Shown in pieces: positions 1-8,723 of a DNA stretch of 64,000 nt. The stretch lies in the NCBI RefSeq assembly GCF_004402235.1, contig NZ_SOFS01000029.1, forward strand, positions 1-64,000, in the 5' to 3' direction. Below the pieces are notes generated by a model that saw only the letters and a program-made list of their open reading frames with translations, had not been told where the DNA came from and did not search any database. The stretch comes from Cryobacterium glucosi (GTDB lineage Bacteria; Actinomycetota; Actinomycetes; Actinomycetales; Microbacteriaceae). The stretch's first letter is position 1. Every line of letters starts with the position of its first letter. The translations under genes and the position numbers were made by a program.

Positions 1-6
1 ACCCAT

Positions 7-75
7 GAGGACCTCCGTGACTTGTGAAGATTTCAGATACCTCCACTAAGCCCGGAGGTCCTCCTTCTTCACAAG
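7..75. repeat. Interleaved pair of inverted repeats upstream of the DUF222 gene
   Basis: GAGGACCTCCG (7-17) has a perfect reverse complement at 53-63, and CTTGTGAAGA (21-30) has a perfect reverse complement at 66-75. The arms occur in the order A-B-A'-B', so the two stems interleave as in an H-type pseudoknot instead of nesting. No coding sequence covers it. The first arm is itself partly self-complementary, so the A/A' match may partly reflect an internal palindrome. Function unknown. Confidence 0.6.
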
Positions 76-214
76 CCCGAAAGTGTCACCAACGTCATGG
101 CCGGGTACAGCTAGCGCCTGTCAGAGAAGTTCTCCACAAAAATGCTCCTTGACCAGGTTGTCCACAGGTGATTCATGGGCGTGCGGATGCCGGTGGAATG
201 TCGGTGGTCTTCCG

Positions 215-220
215 TAGAGT
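215..220 (+). promoter_or_regulatory. Candidate -10 box (TAGAGT) for a leaderless DUF222 mRNA
   Basis: TAGAGT lies 7 nt before the ATG at 228. In a TANNNT promoter the transcript would begin at or next to the start codon. No convincing -35 box is seen. There is also no clear Shine-Dalgarno sequence before this ATG. Confidence 0.4.
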
Positions 221-227
221 GACCGGT

Positions 228-1667
228 ATGACAGCTGAAGAACCCTCAGAAATTCGCTCGGAAAGCACGGCGGAGCCCCCGCCCGGGACCCCTCCCGACC
301 CGTACCTGAACCCCCGTCACCTCAGCCTGGTGAAGCCGCCCCTCGCCGATTTCTATGACGCGATCAAGGACGCGGACCGGGAAATCAATCAGGCCACCGC
401 TCGCCGGGCCGCCGCGATCTACACCGCCCAGCGGGTGCTCGCCGATGTCGGGCGGGCCCGCGCGGAGGCCGCAGAACGCGCCGGCGGGCCGCGCCCGCCG
501 TGGTCGCCGGAGGAAGCCACGAAAGAGGAATTCACCTGCGAGGTCGGCGCTCTGCTGCGGCTCCCGCGCCGGACGGCGGAGACCCTGATCGAAGCCAGCC
601 GCATCCTCGCGGAGGACCTCCCCGTGACCCGGGACGCCCTGGCCTCCGGGGTGATCAGTTACCGGCACGCGCAGGTGATCATGGAGCAGGCCTGGGGCAT
701 CCGAGTCGATGATGACCCGGAAGCGTCCGCCCGGGCCCGGGCCGTGTTCGAGGAAGTCCTCGTGCCCGACGCGGAAGTGCTGACCGTGGCGAAGCTCGCC
801 GACCGGGCCCGAAGAGTGCGGGAGCGCACCCACCCGGAAACCATCACCGCGAGGCACCAGAAAAGCGTCGAGGACCGGCATGTGGTGTTCCAGGCCCTCA
901 ACGACGGCATGGCGTCGCTGTACCTGACCGGGGATGCCGAGAAGGTGCAGGCCGCCTACCACCGCACCCTCGACACCGCCCTGACCCTGCAGGGCCCGGA
1001 GGAGTCACGCACCCTGACCCAGATCGCGGCCGATGTGCTCACCGACGTCCTGATCGGCGGGGTCACCCCGGATGGACTGGGCAAAGGGGTGGCCGCGCAG
1101 GTCAACGTGACCGTTCCGGTGCTGACCTTGTTGGGGAAGAGCGAGGAGCCCGGGTACCTGGCCGGGTACGGACCCATCGACCCCGACACCGCGAGGCGTC
1201 TCGCGGCCGGGGCGCCGAGCTTCACCCGGCTCCTCACCCACCCGGAAACCGGGGTGGTGCTCTCGATGGGACGCGACACCTACAAACCGCCCGCGGCTTT
1301 GAAGAAGTGGCTCGAGGTACGGGATGAAACCTGCACCTTCCCCGGGTGCCGCCGCTCCGCCAAACGATCAGACCTCGACCACAGTGCGGAGTGGCAGCAC
1401 GGCGGGGAGACCGACGCGATGAACCTCGCCCACCTCTGCCCGTATCACCACGCGGTCAAGAGCTACACCCGGTGGACGCCCAGGCACCTCGGCGACGGCC
1501 GCATCGAATGGACCTCACCCGCCGGGTACAGCTACATCGTCGAACCCTCCGCCGACATGAGACCACCCCGGAAACCCAAACCCGAACCGAAACCACCGGT
1601 CCCGTTCGTGGATGTCTGGAACCTGGACCCCGAACCCGACGACACCGACGACCCGAGCCCGTTTTGA
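228..1667 (+). CDS. DUF222 / HNH endonuclease domain protein (13E12-repeat family)
   Basis: 479-residue protein of the DUF222 plus C-terminal HNH family, very common in Actinobacteria and often multicopy. An alanine- and arginine-rich helical DUF222 region fills most of the protein. An HNH nuclease motif follows at about residues 365-410: a CTFPGC cysteine pair, the LDH motif, an asparagine in AMNL, then CPYHH. A proline-rich tail closes it. The start at 228 is preferred over in-frame codons upstream (168, 198) because TAGAGT sits 7 nt before it and homologues start near here. The nuclease fold is clear, but the cellular role of these proteins is not established; some occupy repeated loci in mycobacteria. 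Confidence 0.85.
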   Translation: MTAEEPSEIRSESTAEPPPGTPPDPYLNPRHLSLVKPPLADFYDAIKDADREINQATARRAAAIYTAQRVLADVGRARAEAAERAGGPRPPWSPEEATKEEFTCEVGALLRLPRRTAETLIEASRILAEDLPVTRDALASGVISYRHAQVIMEQAWGIRVDDDPEASARARAVFEEVLVPDAEVLTVAKLADRARRVRERTHPETITARHQKSVEDRHVVFQALNDGMASLYLTGDAEKVQAAYHRTLDTALTLQGPEESRTLTQIAADVLTDVLIGGVTPDGLGKGVAAQVNVTVPVLTLLGKSEEPGYLAGYGPIDPDTARRLAAGAPSFTRLLTHPETGVVLSMGRDTYKPPAALKKWLEVRDETCTFPGCRRSAKRSDLDHSAEWQHGGETDAMNLAHLCPYHHAVKSYTRWTPRHLGDGRIEWTSPAGYSYIVEPSADMRPPRKPKPEPKPPVPFVDVWNLDPEPDDTDDPSPF

Positions 1668-1703
1668 ACGAGGCTTCCGGTGAACGATGCGGCCGGGGGA
1701 TGA

Positions 1704-3341
1704 CTAGGCCGAGGGCGCCGGCTCCAGGGCGCCGGCGGCGAGGTCTTCGAGCATCAGCTCCGGGTGGTCGCGGACCGTGTTGCGCAACCGCCACGGGGTG
1801 CTGAACAGGGCGAGGAGTGTCCCGTCTGAGCGCATCAGCACCTCGACCTGCCGGTCGTGGCCGAGGATCTCGGCGCTCTCCCGGTTGGTGCGGCGGGCGA
1901 TCTGGTAGGGGAGCGACTCCGAACGGATCGCGGCGCCGAAGTCGTGCGTCATGCGTTCCTCGACGACCTCGAACTGCATCGGGCCGACGGCGCCGAGCAC
2001 CGGGGCCTGGTCGCCGCGCAGGTCGCTGCGGAGCACCTGGATGACGCCCTCGTGGTCGAGCTGGTCGATGCCGCGCCGGAACTGCTTGTGCTTGCTGCTG
2101 TCCGCGGAGCGCACAGCACGGAAGTGCTCGGGCGCGAACATCGGCAGCGGCGGGAACTCGACGGGTTCGCTCTCGAAGATGGAGTCGCCGACCCGGAGTG
2201 CCGACGCGTTGACGAGCCCGACGATGTCGCCGGGCCAGGCTTCGTCGGCCACTTCGCGTTCGCGTCCGAAGAGGTGCTGGGCGTACTTGGTCGCGAAGGG
2301 CCGGCCACTTGCGGCGTGGGTGACGATCATTCCGCGACGGAACTGGCCCGAACAGACCCGCACGAAGGCGACGTAGTCCCGGTGCGAGGCGTTCATGCCC
2401 GACTGCACCTTGAACACGAAGCCGGAGAACGGTGAGGCGACCGGGCGGTGCCCGCCGGCCGCGTCGACACGCGCCTCCGCGGCAGGGGCGAAGTCCACGA
2501 GGGTGTCGAGGATGTGCTGCACGCCGAAGTTGAGCACGGCCGCGGCGAACAGCACGGGGGTGGTCTGGTTGGCGAGGAACGTGGCCTCGTCGTGGTCCTG
2601 GCCTTCCTCGCCGAGCAGTTCGGATTCTTCGGTCGCGGTGACCCAGGCCTCGCCCTCCTCGGTCGCGGCGACCTCGAACGGCACCCGGTCGCTGTCTGCG
2701 GCGGTCGCGCCGCCGGCCGTGCGGGTGAAGCGGATGAACTCTTCGGTCGACCGGTCGATGACGCCGCGGAAGTCGCCGGCCACTCCGACCGGCCAGGTCA
2801 GGGGTGTCGGGAGCAGTCCGGTGCGGGTGCGGATCTCGTCCATCAGGGCGAGAGCGTCGAGGCCGGGCCGGTCCCACTTGTTGATCACGGTGATCACGGG
2901 CAGGTTGCGCTGACGGCAGACGTCGAAGAGCTTCATGGTCTGCACCTCGAGGCCCTTGCTCGCGTCGACGAGCATCACGGCGGCGTCGACGGCCGACAGG
3001 ACCCGGTAGGTGTCTTCGGAGAAGTCGGCGTGGCCGGGGGTGTCGACGAGGTTGATCACGCTGTCGCGGTATTCGAACTGGATTGCCGCGCTCGTCACCG
3101 AGATGCCACGGGCCTGCTCCATCGCCATCCAGTCGCTCACGGTCCCACGGCGGCCGGCCTTGCCGTGGGTCGCGCCCGCCGTCGTGATGGCGTGCGCGTG
3201 CAGGAGGAGCGCCTCGGTGAGGGTCGACTTTCCCGCGTCGGGGTGGCTGATCACGGCGAAGGTGCGCCGCCTGCGCGCCTCTGCGGTGATCTCGGTCGCG
3301 GGTGCGCCGGTCGTCGGCACGCCGGTGGTGGGCTGCGTCAT
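1704..3341 (-). CDS. prfC: Peptide chain release factor 3 (RF-3)
   Basis: 545-residue translational GTPase that removes RF1/RF2 from the ribosome after peptide release. G-domain motifs are visible: SHPDAGKST (G1, about 32-40), DTPGH (G3, about 100-104) and NKWD (G4, about 154-157), followed by the EF-Tu-like and RF3-specific C-terminal domains. The ATG at 3341 is chosen over an in-frame codon 12 residues upstream because AAGAAGGA lies just before it. The gene diverges from the aldo/keto reductase across 228 bp that must hold both promoters; I could not assign them. It ends 37 bp from the convergent DUF222 gene without a clear terminator hairpin. Confidence 0.93.
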   Translation of the reverse strand: MTQPTTGVPTTGAPATEITAEARRRRTFAVISHPDAGKSTLTEALLLHAHAITTAGATHGKAGRRGTVSDWMAMEQARGISVTSAAIQFEYRDSVINLVDTPGHADFSEDTYRVLSAVDAAVMLVDASKGLEVQTMKLFDVCRQRNLPVITVINKWDRPGLDALALMDEIRTRTGLLPTPLTWPVGVAGDFRGVIDRSTEEFIRFTRTAGGATAADSDRVPFEVAATEEGEAWVTATEESELLGEEGQDHDEATFLANQTTPVLFAAAVLNFGVQHILDTLVDFAPAAEARVDAAGGHRPVASPFSGFVFKVQSGMNASHRDYVAFVRVCSGQFRRGMIVTHAASGRPFATKYAQHLFGREREVADEAWPGDIVGLVNASALRVGDSIFESEPVEFPPLPMFAPEHFRAVRSADSSKHKQFRRGIDQLDHEGVIQVLRSDLRGDQAPVLGAVGPMQFEVVEERMTHDFGAAIRSESLPYQIARRTNRESAEILGHDRQVEVLMRSDGTLLALFSTPWRLRNTVRDHPELMLEDLAAGALEPAPSA

Positions 3342-3569
3342 GGATCCTTCTTTCGCGGCTGATTCGTTCGGGCTCACGCCTGCTCAGAAGGCCGTAACCG
3401 GAATCGTTCCCGTACAACTCTATCCGGCGTGGCGCGGCGACCTCGCGGCAGACGCCCAGCATCCGTTTTGATAACGGTTCGGGCGTGTCCTTTCCGTGCG
3501 CCGATTCGCGGGTTACTCTCAGTTTTGGGGCCACACCCAGCAGTCGCGGTAAGCAGTAAGGAGTGACGG

Positions 3570-4640
3570 ATGATCCAGTCAGGCATTCAGGATTCCGAGC
3601 GTGCTCTTCACCCGGCCTCTGCCCACGTGACCGCGCACCCGCTCCAGGGGCCGCCGCCGATCTCCGTCTCGATCCCGGTCCAGCCGGACGGGCGCCTCCC
3701 TCTCGTCGGCGCCCGGCGCACCATCGCGGATACAGACCTCTCCGTGCACCCGGTCGCCCTCGGCTCGAGCGTCTTCGGCTGGACCGCGGACGGCGAGACG
3801 AGCCACCGTATCCTCGACCGGCACCGTGCACTCGGCGGCAACTTCCTCGACACCGCGGACAGCTACACCTCCGGACGGAGCGAAGTGATCATCGGCTCCT
3901 GGCTGCGTTCCCGCAAGGCGCGCGACAGCACCGTGATCGCCACCAAGATCGGCAAGAACCGGGACAACCCCGGACTGTCCTCCCGGAGTATCATCGGCGC
4001 GGTCCAGGCGTCCCTCGACCGGTTGGGCACCGACTACATCGACCTGCTGCACTTCCACTTCGACGATCCGACCGTGCCGCTCGAGGAAAGCCTCGGCGCC
4101 GTCGACGTGCTGATGCGCAGCGGCCAGGTGCGGTACCTCGCCGCCTCGAACTTCTCCGGGGAGCGCCTGATGGAGGCCCGCATCCTCGCCGCGAACGGCC
4201 TGCCGCGCTTCGTCGCCCTGCAGACCGAGTACAGCCTGCTGCAGCGCAGAGGCTTCGAGTCCTCGCTGTCCCTCGTCACCCGGGCCCAGGGCCTCGCGGT
4301 CCTGCCCTACTTCTCCCTCGCGCACGGCTTCCTGGCCGGCCGGTACCGCTCCAAGGCCGACCTGCACAGCACGACGAGGGATGCCCGCGCCGCGAAGCAC
4401 CTCAGCAGGCCCGGGCTGAGGGTCCTCAGCGTGGTGGACCGGATCGCGGCCGACCACGACACCGGGGCCGCATCGATCGCGCTCGCGTGGCTCCTCGCGC
4501 AGGCCGGGGTCACGGCGCCCGTCGCAGGGGCCAGCCAGCCCGACCAGGTGGATTCCCTCATCGCGGCCGCCGGAATCCGGCTCACCCGCAGCGACATGGT
4601 CGACCTCGAGCGGGTGACGGGGCTCGCTGCCGGCCGCTGA
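3570..4640 (+). CDS. Aldo/keto reductase
   Basis: 356-residue NADPH-dependent oxidoreductase of the AKR superfamily (TIM barrel). The catalytic tetrad is recognisable: Asp94 and Tyr99 in DTADSY, Lys126 in IATKIG and His163 in LLHFHFDD. The NADP-binding end of the barrel has the usual AGASQPDQV-like segment. About 50 residues before the first strand are longer than in most family members and look disordered. An AAGGAG ribosome site precedes the ATG. It stands alone between prfC (divergent) and the M16 peptidase gene. The substrate cannot be deduced. Confidence 0.88.
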   Translation: MIQSGIQDSERALHPASAHVTAHPLQGPPPISVSIPVQPDGRLPLVGARRTIADTDLSVHPVALGSSVFGWTADGETSHRILDRHRALGGNFLDTADSYTSGRSEVIIGSWLRSRKARDSTVIATKIGKNRDNPGLSSRSIIGAVQASLDRLGTDYIDLLHFHFDDPTVPLEESLGAVDVLMRSGQVRYLAASNFSGERLMEARILAANGLPRFVALQTEYSLLQRRGFESSLSLVTRAQGLAVLPYFSLAHGFLAGRYRSKADLHSTTRDARAAKHLSRPGLRVLSVVDRIAADHDTGAASIALAWLLAQAGVTAPVAGASQPDQVDSLIAAAGIRLTRSDMVDLERVTGLAAGR

Positions 4641-4721
4641 CGCCGACGCCGCCCGCCGCTCGAATTCGGTTCCGCGAGGCACCCTGATGCCGTCGGTGCC
4701 GTGACGTAGGGTGGTGGTGTC

Positions 4722-6077
4722 ATGAACAGCGCCGTTGAATTTCCCCTCACACTCGCCGAGTTGTCCTTCCGAGCCGCCGGCGAATCCGTCGTGCGCCGGA
4801 CCGTCCTCCCGAGCGGTGTGCGCATTCTCAGCGAGCACGTCCCCGGCAGCCGGAGCCTGACGATCGGCTACTGGGTCGCCGTCGGTTCCCGCGACGAAGC
4901 GCCCGGGCATTACGGCTCCACCCACTTCCTCGAACACCTGCTCTTCAAGGGCACGGCCAAGCGCAGCGCCCTCGACATCGCGATTGCCTTCGACTCCGTC
5001 GGCGGCGAGCACAACGCGATGACCGCGAAGGAATACACCTGTTACTACGCGAAGGTCCGCGACCGCGACCTGCCGATGGCCGTCGAGGTGCTCACCGACA
5101 TGCTCACCTCGTCCACAATCGACCCGGTCGAATTCGAGACCGAACGCGGCGTGATCCTCGAGGAACTCGCCATGGCTGACGATGACCCGGCGGACGTTGC
5201 GAACGAGCGCTTCTTCGAGGCCGTGATGGGCAAGCATCCGCTCGGACGCCCGATCGGCGGCAACCCCGACACGATCAGGGCGGCCACCCCGGAGGCCGTG
5301 CTCGCGCACTACCGCGCCAACTACCGCCCGCAGGACCTCGTCGTCACGGTCGCGGGCGCCGTGGACCACGACGTGCTCGTCGCAGACGTGACCCGGGCGC
5401 TCTACTCCGCAGGCTGGGACCTGGGCGAACACGCCGCCCCCGTCGGGCGTCGCAACGGGCGACCCGCCGAGATCCACCAGGGCAGCGCGGTCACAGTCGT
5501 GCGCCGCCCGCTCGAGCAGGCGAACCTGCTGCTCGGGTTCCCCGGACTCCTCGCGACCGACGATCGCCGCGTCACGATGAGCGTTCTGACCTCCATCTTC
5601 GGCGGCGGCATGTCGTCGAGGCTCTTCCAGGAGGTGCGCGAGAAGCGCGGGCTCGCGTACTCCGTCTATTCCTTCGCCCCCGGCTACTCCGACGCGGGCC
5701 TCTTCGGCATGTACGCCGGCTGCACCCCGGCGAAGGCGGGCCAGGTCGCCGAGCTTCTCCTGAGCGAACTGCACCGGCTCGCCGAACACGGTGTCACCGC
5801 GGACGAGATGAAACGCGCCAACGGGCAGCTCTCCGGTGCCTCCTCGCTGGCCCTCGAAGACTCCGACACCCGGATGTCCCGGCTCGGCCGCGCCGAGATC
5901 ACCCTCGGTGAGTTCGTCGACCTCGATGAGGCGCTGCGCCGGCTCGCCCTGGTCACCGCGGACGACGTGCAGGCCCTCGCCGTCGACCTCGCGGCCGGCC
6001 CGCTGTCCATCGCCGCCGTCGGCGCGCTCGACGACGACGTCTTCGCGGGAATCGTGCCTCCAGGCGTCCGGCCCTGA
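4722..6077 (+). CDS. M16 family zinc metallopeptidase (pitrilysin/MPP-like)
   Basis: 451-residue peptidase. The inverted zinc motif HFLEH (68-72) supplies two histidines and the catalytic glutamate, and a Glu near 148 in VILEEL is the third metal ligand. The C-terminal half is the second, non-catalytic M16 domain, with a substrate-binding RxxRGLAYSV-type segment. There is no signal peptide, so it is probably cytoplasmic. In many Actinobacteria this gene lies between polynucleotide phosphorylase and dapB; here dapB follows at 7422. TAGGGT lies 9 nt before the ATG, suggesting a very short leader. Confidence 0.9.
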   Translation: MNSAVEFPLTLAELSFRAAGESVVRRTVLPSGVRILSEHVPGSRSLTIGYWVAVGSRDEAPGHYGSTHFLEHLLFKGTAKRSALDIAIAFDSVGGEHNAMTAKEYTCYYAKVRDRDLPMAVEVLTDMLTSSTIDPVEFETERGVILEELAMADDDPADVANERFFEAVMGKHPLGRPIGGNPDTIRAATPEAVLAHYRANYRPQDLVVTVAGAVDHDVLVADVTRALYSAGWDLGEHAAPVGRRNGRPAEIHQGSAVTVVRRPLEQANLLLGFPGLLATDDRRVTMSVLTSIFGGGMSSRLFQEVREKRGLAYSVYSFAPGYSDAGLFGMYAGCTPAKAGQVAELLLSELHRLAEHGVTADEMKRANGQLSGASSLALEDSDTRMSRLGRAEITLGEFVDLDEALRRLALVTADDVQALAVDLAAGPLSIAAVGALDDDVFAGIVPPGVRP

Positions 6078-6146
6078 TCCAACGGGTCACCTGGCCCTGT
6101 ACCGCCCGGCCGTCCGGCCGAACGCCCCGAACCGAAAGAGAACCCG

Positions 6147-6749
6147 TTGCCCCACTACATCTACCTGGTTCGTCACGGCGAGCAACAGGATGCCGAACAC
6201 GGCCTGCCCGACGGGCCGCTCTCGGCGCGCGGCAAACGGCAGGCGCAGCTGATCGCGGAACGCCTCGGCGGCGTGCCGTTCACCGACGCCTGGCACTCGC
6301 CCCTGCAGCGCGCGGCCGAGACCGCAGAGATCGTCGCCGGGCGGCTGCCCTCGCTCACCCCGGTTCCCTCCCCGCTGCTGTTCGACTGCATCCCGACCGG
6401 CATGGCGCCGGAGACGCCCGCGGCATACGCCCCGTTCTTCGGTGCCGTCACCGAGGAGGAGATCGAAGCCGGCCGTGCGCAGATGGACGACGCCGTCGCC
6501 GAATTCCTGCAGCCCCGCAGAGGCGAGCGCCACGAACTGCTGATCACGCACAACTTCGTCATCGGCTGGTTCGTGCGCGCAGTGCTGGGTGCTCCGGACT
6601 GGCGCTGGATCAGCATCAACCAGGCCAACTGCGGCCTCACCGTGCTGTTGCAGAAGCCGGGCCGCCCGTGGACGCTCGTCACCCACAACGACACCGGGCA
6701 CCTGCCCGTGGAGATGCGCACCGGACTGCCTGACCCGCTGCTGTACTAG
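6147..6749 (+). CDS. Histidine phosphatase family protein
   Basis: 200-residue phosphoglycerate-mutase-like phosphatase. The phosphohistidine motif RHG is at 9-11 (LVRHGE), and the second catalytic histidine lies in LLITHNFVIG. This subgroup is usually annotated as a broad phosphatase; the substrate is unknown. The start is TTG, with a purine-rich AAAGAGAA stretch as ribosome site; no ATG or GTG lies before the RHG motif in frame. The 3' end, including the stop codon, lies in a 23-bp tandem repeat shared with the end of the convergent GNAT gene. Confidence 0.85.
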   Translation: MPHYIYLVRHGEQQDAEHGLPDGPLSARGKRQAQLIAERLGGVPFTDAWHSPLQRAAETAEIVAGRLPSLTPVPSPLLFDCIPTGMAPETPAAYAPFFGAVTEEEIEAGRAQMDDAVAEFLQPRRGERHELLITHNFVIGWFVRAVLGAPDWRWISINQANCGLTVLLQKPGRPWTLVTHNDTGHLPVEMRTGLPDPLLY

Positions 6750-6806
6750 GCGCGAGCGAGACTCTCTCTCAGGCGCGAGCGGGGCTCTGTACTAGTCGCG
6801 AGCGAG
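6748..6806. repeat. 23-bp tandem repeat joining the 3' ends of two convergent genes
   Basis: Units start at 6748, 6771 and 6794 with AGGCGCGAGCG, AGGCGCGAGCG and AGTCGCGAGCG, an exact 23-bp period. As a result CTGTACTAGGCGCGAGCGAG (6741-6760) recurs with one change at 6787-6806. The first copy carries the stop of the phosphatase gene and the second carries the stop (minus strand) of the GNAT gene. Confidence 0.75.
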
Positions 6807-7313
6807 GCCCTTCCGGTACCAGTTGGTGGCGTTCGGGTTGTCGTTGTACGGCGGGCAATCCGCAAAGCCGGCGCTCCGGTAGAGCGCTCCGGCGGCCCGC
6901 AGGCTCGCGTTCGTGTCGAGCACGAGCTCGGCGGCGCCGAACAATCGCGCCCGCCGCTCGAGTTCGGCGAGCAAGGCCCGGCCCCAGCCCCTCCCGCGTG
7001 TGCCCGGCTGCAGCCAGAGGTGCTTGACCTCGTAGCGGGCGCCGCCGCCCGGGGTGTCCCCGATCCGACGGATGCCGCCGCACCCGACCCAGGCCTGCTC
7101 CGGGTTCCCGCTGGGTTCGCCGACGAGCAGGAAGACACCGTTCGGCGGCAGGAAGTCCCCGGCCACCGGGAAGGTCGTTCGGTAGGCACCCTGCTCGACG
7201 GGGAAGCTCGACTGCCGATCGCTGAAGTAGGCCGTCAGGAGGGCGAGGGAACCGGCATCCGTCACGGATACCTCGCGGAAGACGGGGCCGGGTGCTTTCG
7301 GGGTGGCTGGCAT
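6792..7313 (-). CDS. GNAT family N-acetyltransferase
   Basis: 173-residue acetyl-CoA-dependent acyltransferase. The acetyl-CoA loop (motif A) is in LWLQPGTRGRGWGRALL, matching the Q/RxxGxG/A pattern, and the C-terminal motif B strand is VLDTNASLRAAGALYRSAGF. The N-terminal part reads as a typical GNAT beta-alpha start (FREVSVTDAGSLALL). The substrate is unknown. It is monocistronic and convergent with the phosphatase gene; the stop codon sits in the 23-bp tandem repeat. Confidence 0.85.
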   Translation of the reverse strand: MPATPKAPGPVFREVSVTDAGSLALLTAYFSDRQSSFPVEQGAYRTTFPVAGDFLPPNGVFLLVGEPSGNPEQAWVGCGGIRRIGDTPGGGARYEVKHLWLQPGTRGRGWGRALLAELERRARLFGAAELVLDTNASLRAAGALYRSAGFADCPPYNDNPNATNWYRKGLARD

Positions 7314-7409
7314 GCCACAAGGCTACGTCGGGGAACCCGGTGAGCCCAGTTCGCGCCGGGTCGTGCGGGGCCCGTATGCCGGATGCCGGATTGCCGGATT
7401 GCCGCTTGG

Positions 7410-7415
7410 TAGATT
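7410..7415 (+). promoter_or_regulatory. Candidate -10 box (TAGATT) for leaderless dapB mRNA
   Basis: TAGATT ends 6 nt before the dapB ATG at 7422, so initiation about 7 nt downstream would start the mRNA on the start codon. No Shine-Dalgarno sequence precedes the ATG, which fits a leaderless transcript. The -35 region is not recognisable. Confidence 0.5.
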
Positions 7416-7421
7416 AGTCGT

Positions 7422-8255
7422 ATGACAACACGGGTGGCCATCGTCGGCGTTACGGGCACGATGGGCCGACTGATCAGCGGGCTCGTCGAGGAGACCGACG
7501 GGTACGAGTTGCACGCCGGCCTCGACTCGCGCAGCCCGCTGTCCGACATGCTCGGGGCGGATGTCGTCGTCGACGTCACCCTGCCCGGCGTGAGCCAGAG
7601 CGTCGTCGACTTCGCCGTCGACAACGGCATCCGGGTGCTCGTCGGCACCTCCGGCTGGTCCCAGTCCCGCATCACGACGCTCGAGCGCCGGATCCGCGGC
7701 CGGAGTGACACCGGCGTCGTGATCGTGCCGAACTTCTCGATCGGTTCCGTCGTCGCGACCGCCGTCTCGGCCATGCTCGCCCGGCTCTTCGACTCGATCG
7801 AGATCGTCGAAACGCACCAGGCCGCCAAGGTCGACTCTCCCTCGGGGACTGCGGTCCGCACCGCCGAGCTCATCGGTCTCGCACGCACGGAGCTCGGCCC
7901 GGTGTCTGCACCGCACAACGACCAGCGAGCACGCGGGCAGCAGGTGTCGAGCGTGCCCGTGCACAGCCTGCGCCTCGACGGCGTGCTCGCCCGGCAGGAC
8001 GTCATCTTCGGCGGCGCGGGGGAGACGGTCACGATCTCCCATAACACGCTGTCCGCCAACGCGTACCGGCGCGGCATTCTGCTCGCCCTCGACGCTGCCC
8101 GCACTGCCGTCGGCGTGACCGTCGGCCTCGACCAGGTCGTCGACCTCGGCCTCGGCGCGCCCCCCACCCCGCCGGCGGCGATCGTCGCGATCGCAGCGGA
8201 GCCCGACCTCGACAGCGTCCCCGAGATCGACGCCGACTCCGAGATCTTCGAATGA
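7422..8255 (+). CDS. dapB: 4-hydroxy-tetrahydrodipicolinate reductase
   Basis: 277-residue NAD(P)H-dependent enzyme of the diaminopimelate/lysine pathway, acting on the product of DapA (encoded at 17957). The Rossmann glycine motif GVTGTMGR is at 9-16. The active-site stretch ETHQAAKVDSPSGTA keeps His132 and Lys136 at the spacing of the E. coli catalytic His159/Lys163, and the substrate-binding DSPSGTA loop follows. PNFSIGSV precedes it as in the family. The acidic C-terminal tail is slightly longer than usual. It overlaps the next gene by 4 bp (ATGA), implying translational coupling. Confidence 0.92.
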   Translation: MTTRVAIVGVTGTMGRLISGLVEETDGYELHAGLDSRSPLSDMLGADVVVDVTLPGVSQSVVDFAVDNGIRVLVGTSGWSQSRITTLERRIRGRSDTGVVIVPNFSIGSVVATAVSAMLARLFDSIEIVETHQAAKVDSPSGTAVRTAELIGLARTELGPVSAPHNDQRARGQQVSSVPVHSLRLDGVLARQDVIFGGAGETVTISHNTLSANAYRRGILLALDAARTAVGVTVGLDQVVDLGLGAPPTPPAAIVAIAAEPDLDSVPEIDADSEIFE

Positions 8256-8695
8256 AGGGCCGCATCGGCGCCGGCATGATGGCGATCCTGCTCGCCTTCT
8301 ACCTGGTGCTCGTCGGGTGGCGGGCGGTGCTCTTCCTGCAGAGTGGCGCACCCGTCGGCATCGCGATCGGCGTGGCGCTGCTGGTTCTGCCCCTGATCGG
8401 GATCTGGGCGCTCGTGCTCGAGGTCACCTTCGGATCCCGCTCGGCCAGGCTCGTTCGCCTGCTCGAGGCGAGCGGAGAACTCCCGGTCGAGACCCTGCCG
8501 ATCCGCGCGAGCGGCCGCCCGGTCAGGGACGCGGCCGACGCGGACTTCCCGCAGTACCGCGACGCGGTCGACGCGGCACCGGAGGACTGGAAGGCCTGGT
8601 TCCGGCTGGGCCTCGCGTACGACGCCGCCGGGGACCGGAAACGCGCCCGCGGCGCCATCCGCACAGCGATCACGCTCGAGCGCGCCGCAGCCTGA
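8252..8695 (+). CDS. Small membrane protein with TPR-like tail
   Basis: 147 residues. Two transmembrane helices lie near the N-terminus (about 7-30 and 34-57). A soluble C-terminal part contains one tetratricopeptide-like unit (DWKAWFRLGLAYDAAGDRKRARGAIRTAI). The start codon overlaps the dapB stop, so the two are cotranscribed. Such a gene commonly follows dapB in Microbacteriaceae, but I know of no assigned function. A role as a membrane-anchored scaffold would be only a guess from the TPR unit. Confidence 0.75.
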   Translation: MKGRIGAGMMAILLAFYLVLVGWRAVLFLQSGAPVGIAIGVALLVLPLIGIWALVLEVTFGSRSARLVRLLEASGELPVETLPIRASGRPVRDAADADFPQYRDAVDAAPEDWKAWFRLGLAYDAAGDRKRARGAIRTAITLERAAA

Positions 8696-8723
8696 CTCTC
8701 GCCTGAAGACTCCGTCTGATTCG

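Noticed and set aside
1456-3831. 791-codon open frame on the minus strand across prfC and flanks
   Set aside because: It is a shadow frame of prfC with Arg/Pro/Gly-rich composition; prfC has full family motifs in the other frame.
7815-7860. Possible loss of a catalytic histidine in DapB (HHxxK reads HQAAK)
   Set aside because: The first His (132) and Lys (136) keep the spacing of the E. coli catalytic pair; only the second, non-essential His differs.
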